From assembly GCF_040720935.1 (NCBI RefSeq), contig NZ_JBFDAE010000002.1, positions 248,001-312,000 of the forward strand: a stretch of DNA of 64,000 bases, written 5' to 3'. Position 1 is the stretch's first letter; each line of letters starts with the position of its first letter. Shown one piece after another: positions 43,541-50,547 of this stretch. The notes under the pieces were generated by a model. The model was not told the DNA's origin, ran no database searches, and saw only the letters and a program-made list of their open reading frames with translations. A program made the position numbers and the translations under genes. Source of the DNA: Jejuia sp040720935 (GTDB taxonomy: Bacteria; Bacteroidota; Bacteroidia; Flavobacteriales; Flavobacteriaceae).

Positions 43541-45112
43541 TTGAAGATAGATAAAATATCAATAAAAAAATTTAGAGGCTTTGAGAATGTAGAATTTGAA
43601 ATGGGTAAACATTTAACGGTTATCTCTGGTCAAAATGGCACCCAAAAAACTACTATTTTAGGGATGTTAAGCCAACCTTTTTCTATAACTGGTAGTGATA
43701 ACCCAATGATAGGAGAAAAACCTTTATCAGGAGGTTCTTATAAATCTGCATATTCTGATAAATTTAAACTATCAGAAGAGTTTGATAATGCTGGTGAGCA
43801 TGAATGGACTTTATTTTTTAATAATCAAGATGAGCAACCATATACAGTTGAGAGTATCCACAGGGAGAAATCTAAAGGAACAATCCGTTTTTGGAAAAAA
43901 GGTAGTAAATCTAAAGGATCAGGATATATTCAACTCCCTGTAATATACTTAAGTTTGAAACGATTATTTCCTATATCAGAGGATAAGGGGATTAAAGAAG
44001 ACAATAACATTGTTTTATCAGAAGATGAATTAAACTTCTTTAAAAAATGGCATAGCAAGATATTATTATTAACAAGAGAGAGTGACAATATTATAAGTTC
44101 AAATTTTCTTTCAAGTTCTCATAAACAAACAATTGGAGTGAATACCAATTATTATGATTGGAAAACAAACTCTGCAGGTCAAGATAATTTAAGTAAAATA
44201 TTATTATCAATATTATCTTTTAAAAGATTGCAAGATAAATATAAAGATGATTATAAAGGAGGGATATTGGCTATTGATGAAATTGGAACAACATTTTATC
44301 CTGGTTCTCAAATCAAATTATTAGAAGTTCTTTCAAGATTTGCTTCAAAATTTAATATTCAAATTATTTTCACAACCCACTCACTTACAATTTTAAAAGA
44401 AGTTGCTAAACTTAAAGAAGATGCCAATCGAAAAGAAAACATAAAACTTATGTTTTTGATTAAAAAAGATGGTAAAATTCAAATAAAAAATAATGTGAAT
44501 TATTCTTTTATTAAAAATCATTTTAACAAAACAATCACAGGGAATGCCGTTTTAAAGAAAATAGATACCTATACCGAAGATAAAGAAGGCGCTATATTTG
44601 CTAAATCTTTATTAGGAACAAAAAAGACTAAATATTTAAATTTTATAAATATTTCTCTTGGATGTGGAAATTTAATACAGCTTTCTTCTGCTAAAGTGCC
44701 TTCTTTTCATTTTCCTAATTCGATGATTATTTTAGACGGAGATGTTAAAACTGAAAAAAAACAGTATAATAAAGTTGTCCGATTAAAAAATATTCTATTA
44801 TTACCATCTAAAAAGTCGCCCGAACAATTAATATCATCTTTCTTAAATTCTTTAAATGATAATCATTTATTATGGGAGAGTATAGATGAAACTTTTGACC
44901 ATCAATATTGTTTTAAAGACTTTTCAGATGAAGAAATTCAAAAGGATAGAGTAATTGCTAAAAAGTGGTTCAATATTCATTTAAAATTGTGGGGAAGAAA
45001 CGCTTATAAAGTTTTAAACTATTGGAAAAAAGACAACAAAGAATTAGTTGATGAATTTATTGGAAATTTTGAAGCATTACATGAAAATTTTATAAAAAAA
45101 CAAGACAATTAA
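43541..45112 (+). CDS. OLD-type ATPase with TOPRIM-like C-domain (TTG start)
   Basis: A 523-residue protein if the TTG at 43541 is used. It gives the family's typical N-terminal strand KIDKISIKKFRGFENVEF; the first ATG (M21) would delete this strand. ATPase motifs are a variant Walker A GQNGTQKT (30-37), an ABC-like signature NSAGQDNLSK (210-219), Walker B GILAIDE (241-247) and H280 in FTTHS. The C-terminal part shows TOPRIM-like elements: TYTEDKEGAIFAK (E346), a glycine region ISLGCGN, and ILDGD (D399, D401). OLD-family proteins are ATP-controlled nucleases, several with anti-phage roles. The glutamine before the Walker lysine is unusual. The methyltransferase gene starts 2 bases after its stop. 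Confidence 0.82.
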   Translation: MKIDKISIKKFRGFENVEFEMGKHLTVISGQNGTQKTTILGMLSQPFSITGSDNPMIGEKPLSGGSYKSAYSDKFKLSEEFDNAGEHEWTLFFNNQDEQPYTVESIHREKSKGTIRFWKKGSKSKGSGYIQLPVIYLSLKRLFPISEDKGIKEDNNIVLSEDELNFFKKWHSKILLLTRESDNIISSNFLSSSHKQTIGVNTNYYDWKTNSAGQDNLSKILLSILSFKRLQDKYKDDYKGGILAIDEIGTTFYPGSQIKLLEVLSRFASKFNIQIIFTTHSLTILKEVAKLKEDANRKENIKLMFLIKKDGKIQIKNNVNYSFIKNHFNKTITGNAVLKKIDTYTEDKEGAIFAKSLLGTKKTKYLNFINISLGCGNLIQLSSAKVPSFHFPNSMIILDGDVKTEKKQYNKVVRLKNILLLPSKKSPEQLISSFLNSLNDNHLLWESIDETFDHQYCFKDFSDEEIQKDRVIAKKWFNIHLKLWGRNAYKVLNYWKKDNKELVDEFIGNFEALHENFIKKQDN

Positions 45113-45114
45113 AT

Positions 45115-46014
45115 ATGTTTTATTCACCATTAAGATATCCAGGAGGAAAGAATAAATTGTCAGCTTTTATAGCTAAAATGTGTATTGATAATAATATTAA
45201 TGGGCATTATGTTGAACCTTATTCGGGAGGTGCTTCTGTAGCTTTGTTTCTTTTAATTGAAGGTTTTGTAAATAGAATAACTATTAATGATAAAGACAGG
45301 TCGATATATGCTTTTTGGCATTCAGTTTTAAATAAAACAAATCAATTTTGTGCATTAATTGAAAATGCAGAGTTATCTGTTACAGAATGGAAAAATCAAA
45401 AAGAAGTTCAAAATAATAAAAAGTCTGCTGATTTATTAGAGTTAGGATTCTCAACTTTTTACCTAAATAGAACAAATCGTTCAGGTATTATCAATGCAGG
45501 AGTTATGGGGGGAATAAATCAAAACGGTAATTATCTTATGGACTGTCGATTTAATAAAAAAGATCTCATAGAAAGGATAAAAAAAATAGCTAAACACAAA
45601 AAAAACATTAGGCTTTATAAAAAAGATGCAATTAAGTTAATTGATAAAATTCAAAATGAAGCTGAAAATGAAAATGTTGTTTTTTATTTTGATCCTCCTT
45701 ATTATTTAAAGGCAAGCACATTATATTTAAATCATTATGAAGATAAAAATCATAAAAAGGTAAGTGATAAAATTAAAGCTATTGAAAATATAAAATGGAT
45801 AGTTTCCTATGATAATGTGCCCGAAATTCAAAAATTATATTCTGAATGTTCAAAAAAGGAATTCTCTTTTAAACATACAGCTTATGAGATTCGAGAAGGA
45901 AAGGAGATATTGTTTTTTAGTAATAATATACAACAACCAGAAATTGAAGATTGGAATCCGGTAAATTTTAAATTAAAAAAAACAAGGAGTAACAAAAATA
46001 TAGTTTACAGATAG
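45115..46014 (+). CDS. DNA adenine N6-methyltransferase (Dam/D12 class)
   Basis: A 299-residue D12-class methyltransferase. FYSPLRYPGGKNKL and VEPYSGGASVAL (SAM binding) are near the N-terminus, LNRTNRSGI is in the target-recognition region, and the catalytic motif IV DPPYY is in VFYFDPPYYLKAST near 192. ISYDN-type motif IVSYDN follows. It should methylate the N6 of adenine in a short DNA site; GATC is common for this class but cannot be assumed. It lies 2 bases after the ATPase gene, so it is translationally coupled and probably marks self DNA for the operon's nuclease. No restriction enzyme of a standard type is present. Confidence 0.9.
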   Translation: MFYSPLRYPGGKNKLSAFIAKMCIDNNINGHYVEPYSGGASVALFLLIEGFVNRITINDKDRSIYAFWHSVLNKTNQFCALIENAELSVTEWKNQKEVQNNKKSADLLELGFSTFYLNRTNRSGIINAGVMGGINQNGNYLMDCRFNKKDLIERIKKIAKHKKNIRLYKKDAIKLIDKIQNEAENENVVFYFDPPYYLKASTLYLNHYEDKNHKKVSDKIKAIENIKWIVSYDNVPEIQKLYSECSKKEFSFKHTAYEIREGKEILFFSNNIQQPEIEDWNPVNFKLKKTRSNKNIVYR

Positions 46015-46079
46015 TCTTTCAAATTCTACTTCAAACACAAACCCATAACTTCACACCCTCAAAGCCCAAAACCCAACCC

Positions 46080-46592
46080 ATGTCAAACACCTTCGCCGCC
46101 ATAGACTTCGAGACCGCAAAAGGACACCACATTTGCTCTGTTGGGATTGTAACGTTTAAAGATGGTATTATTGTGGACGAGTTTCATGCGTTAATACAAC
46201 CACCAAACAACGCTTATAATTGGCACAACACACAAGTACATGGTATCACAGAAGACGATACTCGGTTTGCACCAAATTTTAAAGGCGTGTATCCTGAGAT
46301 TAAAAAACGTATTTCTGGAATCCTTACCGTGGCACATAATGAGTCTTTTGATAGAGGCGTTTTACTAAAAACGATGAAAGATTATAACATTCCCCAGTCC
46401 GATCTAATCATGCAAGAGCGTTGGGAGTGTACACTTAAAATTTATCGTAAAAAAGGCTATAAACCGGCAAAATTGGATGCCTGTTGTAAAGTGCATGATA
46501 TTGCTTTAAAACATCATGATGCGTTGTCTGATGCACGTGCTTGTGGCAAATTGTTTTTAATTGCGCAGTATGAGCGGTTGCCTTTGTTTTAA
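46080..46592 (+). CDS. DEDDh 3'-5' exonuclease (DnaQ-like)
   Basis: A 170-residue exonuclease. The DEDDh residues are visible: Exo I in FAAIDFETAKG (D8, E10), Exo II in VAHNESFDRGVL, and Exo III in KHHDALSDARACG with the catalytic His and Asp. It resembles small DnaQ-like proteins outside the polymerase holoenzyme. Base use returns to the usual level here, unlike the AT-rich operon 65 bases upstream, so it may be background gene content rather than part of the operon. The stop is followed within six bases by a palindromic repeat. Confidence 0.92.
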   Translation: MSNTFAAIDFETAKGHHICSVGIVTFKDGIIVDEFHALIQPPNNAYNWHNTQVHGITEDDTRFAPNFKGVYPEIKKRISGILTVAHNESFDRGVLLKTMKDYNIPQSDLIMQERWECTLKIYRKKGYKPAKLDACCKVHDIALKHHDALSDARACGKLFLIAQYERLPLF

Positions 46593-46597
46593 CTTAT

Positions 46598-46687
46598 CGT
46601 CATTGCGAACGGAGTGAAGCAATCTCAAACAACAAATGGTCTAAATATTCAACAGATTACTTCAGTCATACTTCCTTCGTAATGACG
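46598..46687. repeat. Palindromic repeat, family R, unit 7
   Basis: CGTCATTGCGAACGGAGTGA...GCAATCT and AGATTACTTCAGTCATACTT...CGTAATGACG, with the same inner segment (AACAAATGGTCTAAATATTC) as units 4 and 5 over 5 kb away. Confidence 0.88.
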
Positions 46688-46703
46688 TCTTATTAATAAC
46701 ATC

Positions 46704-46792
46704 CGTCATTGCGAACGGAGTGAAGCAATCTTTTCAACAAATGGTCTAAATATTCAACAGATTACTTCGGTCATACTTCCCTCGTAATGACG
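46704..46792. repeat. Palindromic repeat, family R, unit 8
   Basis: Arms as in unit 7; the inner segment is also shared. Units 7 and 8 are separated by TTATTAATAACATC, the same spacer as between units 4 and 5 (the TCTTATTAATAACATC context), so this pair is a copy of that pair or the reverse. Confidence 0.88.
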
Positions 46793-46826
46793 GTTAAATT
46801 TAAAAGATTCCTGCTTTCACAGGAAT

Positions 46827-47990
46827 TTAATCCTTATTCATATACTTCCCCTTTTTGCTCCCTTCATACATCACATACTTAATCAAGCGTGATTCCAACT
46901 TCGCATTAAACAAATGTATTTTCCGCGAAGGTCGCAACCCAACATGTTTTAAAGCATCAAGGTTTGAGGTAATAAACCAAGCATCAGTTCCTGGGTAGTT
47001 TTGTTTAAGTGTATCGCCAATATTGGCGTAAAAGGCTTCCATATCGATATTTAAACGCTCGCCGTAGGGCGGATTAAAAACCATATGTAATTTCTCGTCG
47101 CCACCTTTTTGAGTTTTAAAGAAATCTTCGTGTTTAACATCTATAAAATCTTCTAATTGTGCGTTTTTTACGTTTTCAATGGCTTTGGCTACGGCACTTG
47201 GGGCTTTATCGTAACCTGTAATTTTATGGTGGAAATCCCTTGTTTTTCCGAGCAGCGATTCTTCAATTTTTTCGAATAATTCCACATCCCAATCTTGCCA
47301 ACGTTCACAGGCAAATTCTTTTCGCATGAGATTAGGAGGGATGTTACAGGCTATCATTGCTGCTTCTATCAACATGGTACCAGAACCACACATGGGGTCC
47401 ATAAAATCTGATTGTCCGTCCCAACCAGATAGCATTATTAATCCTGCTGCCAAGACCTCGTTTATCGGTGCAATGTTGGTGGCGGTTTTATAGCCTCTTT
47501 TATGCAGGGAATCTCCAGAGGAATCTAAGGAAATGGTACATTTTCGTCTGTCGATATGTACGTTTATTTTTAGATCTGGGAATTTTAAATCTACATTGGG
47601 GCGTTGCCCGTCGGTTTCTCGAAATTTATCGACTATGGCATCTTTTGTTTTTTGGGCGATATATAGCGAATGTGAAAATAAATCGGAATGGATGGTCGCA
47701 TCTACCGCCAACGTTCCTGTGGGCTTCAAATATTGCGACCAATCCATCGCATAGATGTTATCGTATAAATCTTGCTCGTTTTTGACGTTAAAAGAATGGA
47801 TGGGTTTTAGGATTTTTACTGCGGTACGCAATGCCAAATTACATTTGTACATAAAGCCTTTGTCGCCCGAAAACGCTACGTTGCGCACACCTGTTTTTAC
47901 ATGCATAGCACCCAATTGCGTGAGCTCGTTTGCCAATAATTCTTCAAAGCCAAATAATGTTTTGGCAACCATGTTGAAATTTTCTTCCAT
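46827..47990 (-). CDS. THUMP-domain class I SAM-dependent RNA methyltransferase (RlmL N-domain/Trm14-like)
   Basis: The start at 47990 (MEENFNMVAKTLFGFEELL) gives 387 residues; a longer in-frame ATG at 48035 overlaps the promoter. Residues of about 40-155 form a THUMP RNA-binding domain. The methyltransferase domain has DPMCGSGTMLIEAAMIA near 187 and the catalytic NPPYGERL near 285. This is the m2G-forming type found in the N-terminal half of RlmL; the second RlmL half is absent, as is usual in Bacteroidota. The substrate is probably 23S rRNA G2445 or a tRNA guanine. Confidence 0.9.
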   Translation of the reverse strand: MEENFNMVAKTLFGFEELLANELTQLGAMHVKTGVRNVAFSGDKGFMYKCNLALRTAVKILKPIHSFNVKNEQDLYDNIYAMDWSQYLKPTGTLAVDATIHSDLFSHSLYIAQKTKDAIVDKFRETDGQRPNVDLKFPDLKINVHIDRRKCTISLDSSGDSLHKRGYKTATNIAPINEVLAAGLIMLSGWDGQSDFMDPMCGSGTMLIEAAMIACNIPPNLMRKEFACERWQDWDVELFEKIEESLLGKTRDFHHKITGYDKAPSAVAKAIENVKNAQLEDFIDVKHEDFFKTQKGGDEKLHMVFNPPYGERLNIDMEAFYANIGDTLKQNYPGTDAWFITSNLDALKHVGLRPSRKIHLFNAKLESRLIKYVMYEGSKKGKYMNKD

Positions 47991-48010
47991 TTTATTCGTC
48001 TGATAGGTTG

Positions 48011-48018
48011 CAAAAATA
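48011..48018 (-). promoter_or_regulatory. -7 box of the THUMP methyltransferase gene
   Basis: CAAAAATA on the plus strand is TATTTTTG on the minus strand, fitting TAnnTTTG. It lies 20 bases upstream of the ATG at 47990. Confidence 0.55.
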
Positions 48019-48112
48019 ACGTAATTTTGCGGCAATCATACTAGTTGAGTTTTGAAATTCTGAATGAATAAATTGAATTATTTTTTTGATTAATTGAAAT
48101 GAAAAAATAAAA

Positions 48113-48300
48113 GCATAGCCTTAGTTACGGTTATATTTTTTCACAAAAAGTAAGCGAAAAAGAAACGATTTATATTTAGTATTTTATGACTTAACGAGTA
48201 TTAGGACAATAGCAGATAATGGGTTAGGGATTGAAGTGGAAAGCCCACAGCGAGGTACGAGTGAGGACTTGTAGCGGAAAGCCCGACCCTCTGGGTAACC
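48113..48300 (+). repeat. Non-coding repeat-like segment with GCATAGCCTTAGTTAC and AGCGGAAAGCCC motifs
   Basis: This gap has no gene. GCATAGCCTTAGTTAC (48113-48128) occurs again at 61529-61544. Near 48231-48290, GGATTGAAGTGGAAAGCCC and TAGCGGAAAGCCCGACCC form two similar GGAAAGCCC units, and GGGTAACCC closes the segment. It resembles dispersed non-coding sequences seen in other flavobacteria. The function is unknown. Confidence 0.5.
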
Positions 48301-48313
48301 CCCAAAAAAACAC

Positions 48314-49045
48314 ATGATAAAAGATACTACAACATGGTTTACATCGTGGTTTGATTCCCGATTTTACCATATTTTATACAGAGACAGAGATGCTGCCGAG
48401 GCACAGGAATTTATGGATAACCTCACGGATTATTTGAATTTGCCTGAGGGTGGAACCATACTGGATTTGGCATGCGGAAAGGGCAGGCATTCACGATATT
48501 TAAACAAAATAGGTTACGATGTTACTGGGATTGATTTAAGTGAAAACAGTATTAATTTTGCGAAACAGTTTGAAAACCATCGCCTAAAATTTGAGGTCCA
48601 TGATATGTGTAAGCCATATCCAAAACAATTTGATGCGGTTTTTAATTTGTTTACCAGTTTTGGGTATTTTGATAATGAAGAAGATAATTTGAACACCATA
48701 AAAGCGATTAAGGACGATTTGAACGCTACTGGTTTTGCGGTTATTGATTTTATGAATACCGAGTTTGTAATCGATAATTTGGTGCCTGAGGATTCTAAAA
48801 CTGTGGACGGGATTACGTTTCACTTAAAGCGTTTTGTGAGAGATGGTTATATCGTGAAGCAGATTAATTTTGAGGACAACGGCGAGGTTTATAATTTTGA
48901 GGAACGGGTAAAAGCATTTACTTTAGCAGACTTTGAAGCGTTGTTTGATGCCGCTGGTGTGCATTTGTTGGATGTTTTTGGTGATTATAAATTGCGACCA
49001 TTTCATGCTAAAACTTCAGAACGTTTAATTATGATTTTTAAGTAG
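48314..49045 (+). CDS. Class I SAM-dependent methyltransferase
   Basis: A 243-residue cytoplasmic protein. The SAM-binding motifs are clear: TILDLACGKGRHSRYL (motif I, near residue 48), VTGIDLSENSI (motif II), and FDAVFNLFTSFGYF (motif IV). The type is common in Bacteroidota next to a ZIP transporter gene, which indeed follows here after 71 bases. The substrate cannot be deduced; small molecules are more likely than nucleic acids because no RNA-binding domain is attached. The start is well supported by a WFTSWFDSRFYHILY beginning, typical of this group. Confidence 0.88.
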   Translation: MIKDTTTWFTSWFDSRFYHILYRDRDAAEAQEFMDNLTDYLNLPEGGTILDLACGKGRHSRYLNKIGYDVTGIDLSENSINFAKQFENHRLKFEVHDMCKPYPKQFDAVFNLFTSFGYFDNEEDNLNTIKAIKDDLNATGFAVIDFMNTEFVIDNLVPEDSKTVDGITFHLKRFVRDGYIVKQINFEDNGEVYNFEERVKAFTLADFEALFDAAGVHLLDVFGDYKLRPFHAKTSERLIMIFK

Positions 49046-49116
49046 GTCAATAATTGACATTTAATTATGCTTTCTGTTGTCCATAATTTTAAAAATAATT
49101 TAAGTAGTGTTTTTTA

Positions 49117-49791
49117 ATGAATAAATTTTTGTTTCCCGTACTTGCCGTTATCCTGGGCTTTGTTATAGCATTTTTTACCAAAAAGCAAAAATCTTGGAAT
49201 ACCAAATTATTACTTTCCTTTAGTGGTGCATTTTTATTGGCATTAACACTTTTTGAATTGTTGCCCGAAGTCTATAGTCATTTAGACAGTAAACTTACCG
49301 GACTGTTTATCATGTGTGGTATTATGCTGCAAATTGTTTTAGAGTTGTTCTCGAAAGGTGCAGAACATGGGCATGTACACATACATAAAGATTCGACAGC
49401 TTTTCCGTGGTTGTTATTTATCAGTTTGTGTATTCATAGTTTTTTAGAGGGCTTTTCTATTCACGATCATAACGATATGGTGTATGGCGTTTTGGTACAT
49501 AAAATCCCAATTGCGACTTTAATTACAATGTTTTTATTGCAGTCTAAGTATAGTACATTGAAAATTGCCAGTTTCTTGATTGTGTTTGCATTTATGACAC
49601 CTTTGGGAACTTGGATCTCGCATACCGTAACTATAATTGCCGATTATGCGCATTATATTAATGCCATTGTAATTGGTATCTTTTTTCATATTTCTACTAC
49701 TATTTTATTTGAAAGTGGGGAAGGGCATAAGTTTAACCTTTCTAAGTTTGTGTCAATTATTTTAGGCGTTGGGATTGCGTACTTAATTTAA
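49117..49791 (+). CDS. ZIP family metal transporter
   Basis: A 224-residue membrane protein with about seven or eight helices. ZIP motifs are visible: the histidine-rich cytoplasmic loop GAEHGHVHIHKDS near residue 88, the metal-site helix IHSFLEGFSIHDH near 107, and HKIPIATLI near 128. ZIP proteins bring divalent metals, mainly zinc, into the cytoplasm. The gene follows a methyltransferase gene in the same direction. A hairpin without a T-run (CCTTTCC-AAA-GGAAAGG, from about 49798) follows its stop. Confidence 0.9.
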   Translation: MNKFLFPVLAVILGFVIAFFTKKQKSWNTKLLLSFSGAFLLALTLFELLPEVYSHLDSKLTGLFIMCGIMLQIVLELFSKGAEHGHVHIHKDSTAFPWLLFISLCIHSFLEGFSIHDHNDMVYGVLVHKIPIATLITMFLLQSKYSTLKIASFLIVFAFMTPLGTWISHTVTIIADYAHYINAIVIGIFFHISTTILFESGEGHKFNLSKFVSIILGVGIAYLI

Positions 49792-49856
49792 AAAAGGCCT
49801 TTCCAAAGGAAAGGAAACGGTTAGGTTTAAAGAGTTTTATTAGAGTTTGAGTGTTT

Positions 49857-49888
49857 CTTCCCCTATGGGGAAGATTAAGATGGGGCTT
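49857..49888. repeat. GC-rich hairpin repeat before the DUF4268 gene
   Basis: CTTCCCC-TAT-GGGGAAG (49857-49873) is followed by ATTAAGATGGGGCT. It is related to the CCTCCCC/GGGGAGG hairpin at 17285. It ends 3 bases before the DUF4268 ATG at 49892. Confidence 0.6.
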
Positions 49889-49891
49889 ATT

Positions 49892-50320
49892 ATGTTTAGC
49901 AAAGAAGAATCACGCATATTGCGACAAGAATTTTGGACGAGTTTTGGGAAGTCTTTTCCTAGAAAGTGGATTCTGTACGATACCAAATTGAAAGGCTTGA
50001 GTCTTAAATTTCATTTTGATACTAAAAAAGCTTCGGTGGCTTTAGATTTAGAAGATGATTTAGAGCACCGAATCAACTATTGGGAAAAACTTCTGACTTT
50101 AAAAGGCATTCTTACCGACGAGTATTTACCTAATGCGATTTTTGAAGAAGAATTTTTTCTAGAAAATGGCAAAGAGATTTCTAGAATTTACGTGCCTTTG
50201 GAGCAAAAAGTATCAATCCATAACAAAAATTCATGGCGCGATGTTATGGAATTCTTTAATGAAAAGATGGGATTGTTTGAGGCTTTCTATTTGGAGTATC
50301 AGGATATTATTGAGGGGTAG
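49892..50320 (+). CDS. DUF4268 family protein
   Basis: The start at 49892 (MFSKEESRILRQEFWTSFG) gives 142 residues; an earlier in-frame start at 49847 would read through the hairpin repeat and is unlikely. The motifs EFWTSFGKSFPRKWILYDTK and FHFDTKKASVALDLED are typical of the DUF4268 domain, which also occurs as the C-terminal part of some restriction-associated and DUF4357 proteins. Here it stands alone. The function is not established; a nuclease-related fold has been proposed for relatives. It is cytoplasmic with no membrane segment. Confidence 0.85.
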   Translation: MFSKEESRILRQEFWTSFGKSFPRKWILYDTKLKGLSLKFHFDTKKASVALDLEDDLEHRINYWEKLLTLKGILTDEYLPNAIFEEEFFLENGKEISRIYVPLEQKVSIHNKNSWRDVMEFFNEKMGLFEAFYLEYQDIIEG

Positions 50321-50340
50321 ATACTCTTTTTTTTCCTGAG

Positions 50341-50457
50341 TGTCAGTTCGAGTGATTTCGATAACATCGAAATTGTATCGAGAACACATAAAAGCAAAAA
50401 TTATATTCTCGATACAATTTTTCTATTTTAAAGTTGCAAAACCCACTCGAACTGACA
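50341..50457. repeat. Nested perfect inverted repeat
   Basis: TGTCAGTTCGAGTG (50341-50354) is the exact inverse of CACTCGAACTGACA (50444-50457), and inside it AATTGTATCGAGAA (50371-50384) is the exact inverse of TTCTCGATACAATT (50406-50419). Together they can fold into a 117-base cruciform or RNA hairpin between the DUF4268 and ccsBA genes. Confidence 0.9.
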
Positions 50458-50514
50458 ATTCATTTTAAAAACATTAAAGCGTGTTAAAAAGCAAGTAAAA
50501 TAAACATTAATCCG

Positions 50515-50522
50515 TATTTTTG
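50515..50522 (+). promoter_or_regulatory. -7 box of ccsBA
   Basis: TATTTTTG fits TAnnTTTG and lies 25 bases before the ATG at 50548. The following bases TTTTTGC-ACGA-GCAAAAA form a small hairpin at the start of the leader. No -33 TTG is clear. Confidence 0.55.
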
Positions 50523-50547
50523 CACGAGCAAAAAAAGTGCCATTATT

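Noticed and set aside
46080..46592. The DEDD exonuclease as a fourth gene of the defence-like operon
   Set aside because: It starts 65 bases later, and its base use resembles the background genes rather than the AT-rich operon. The link is possible but not supported enough to claim.
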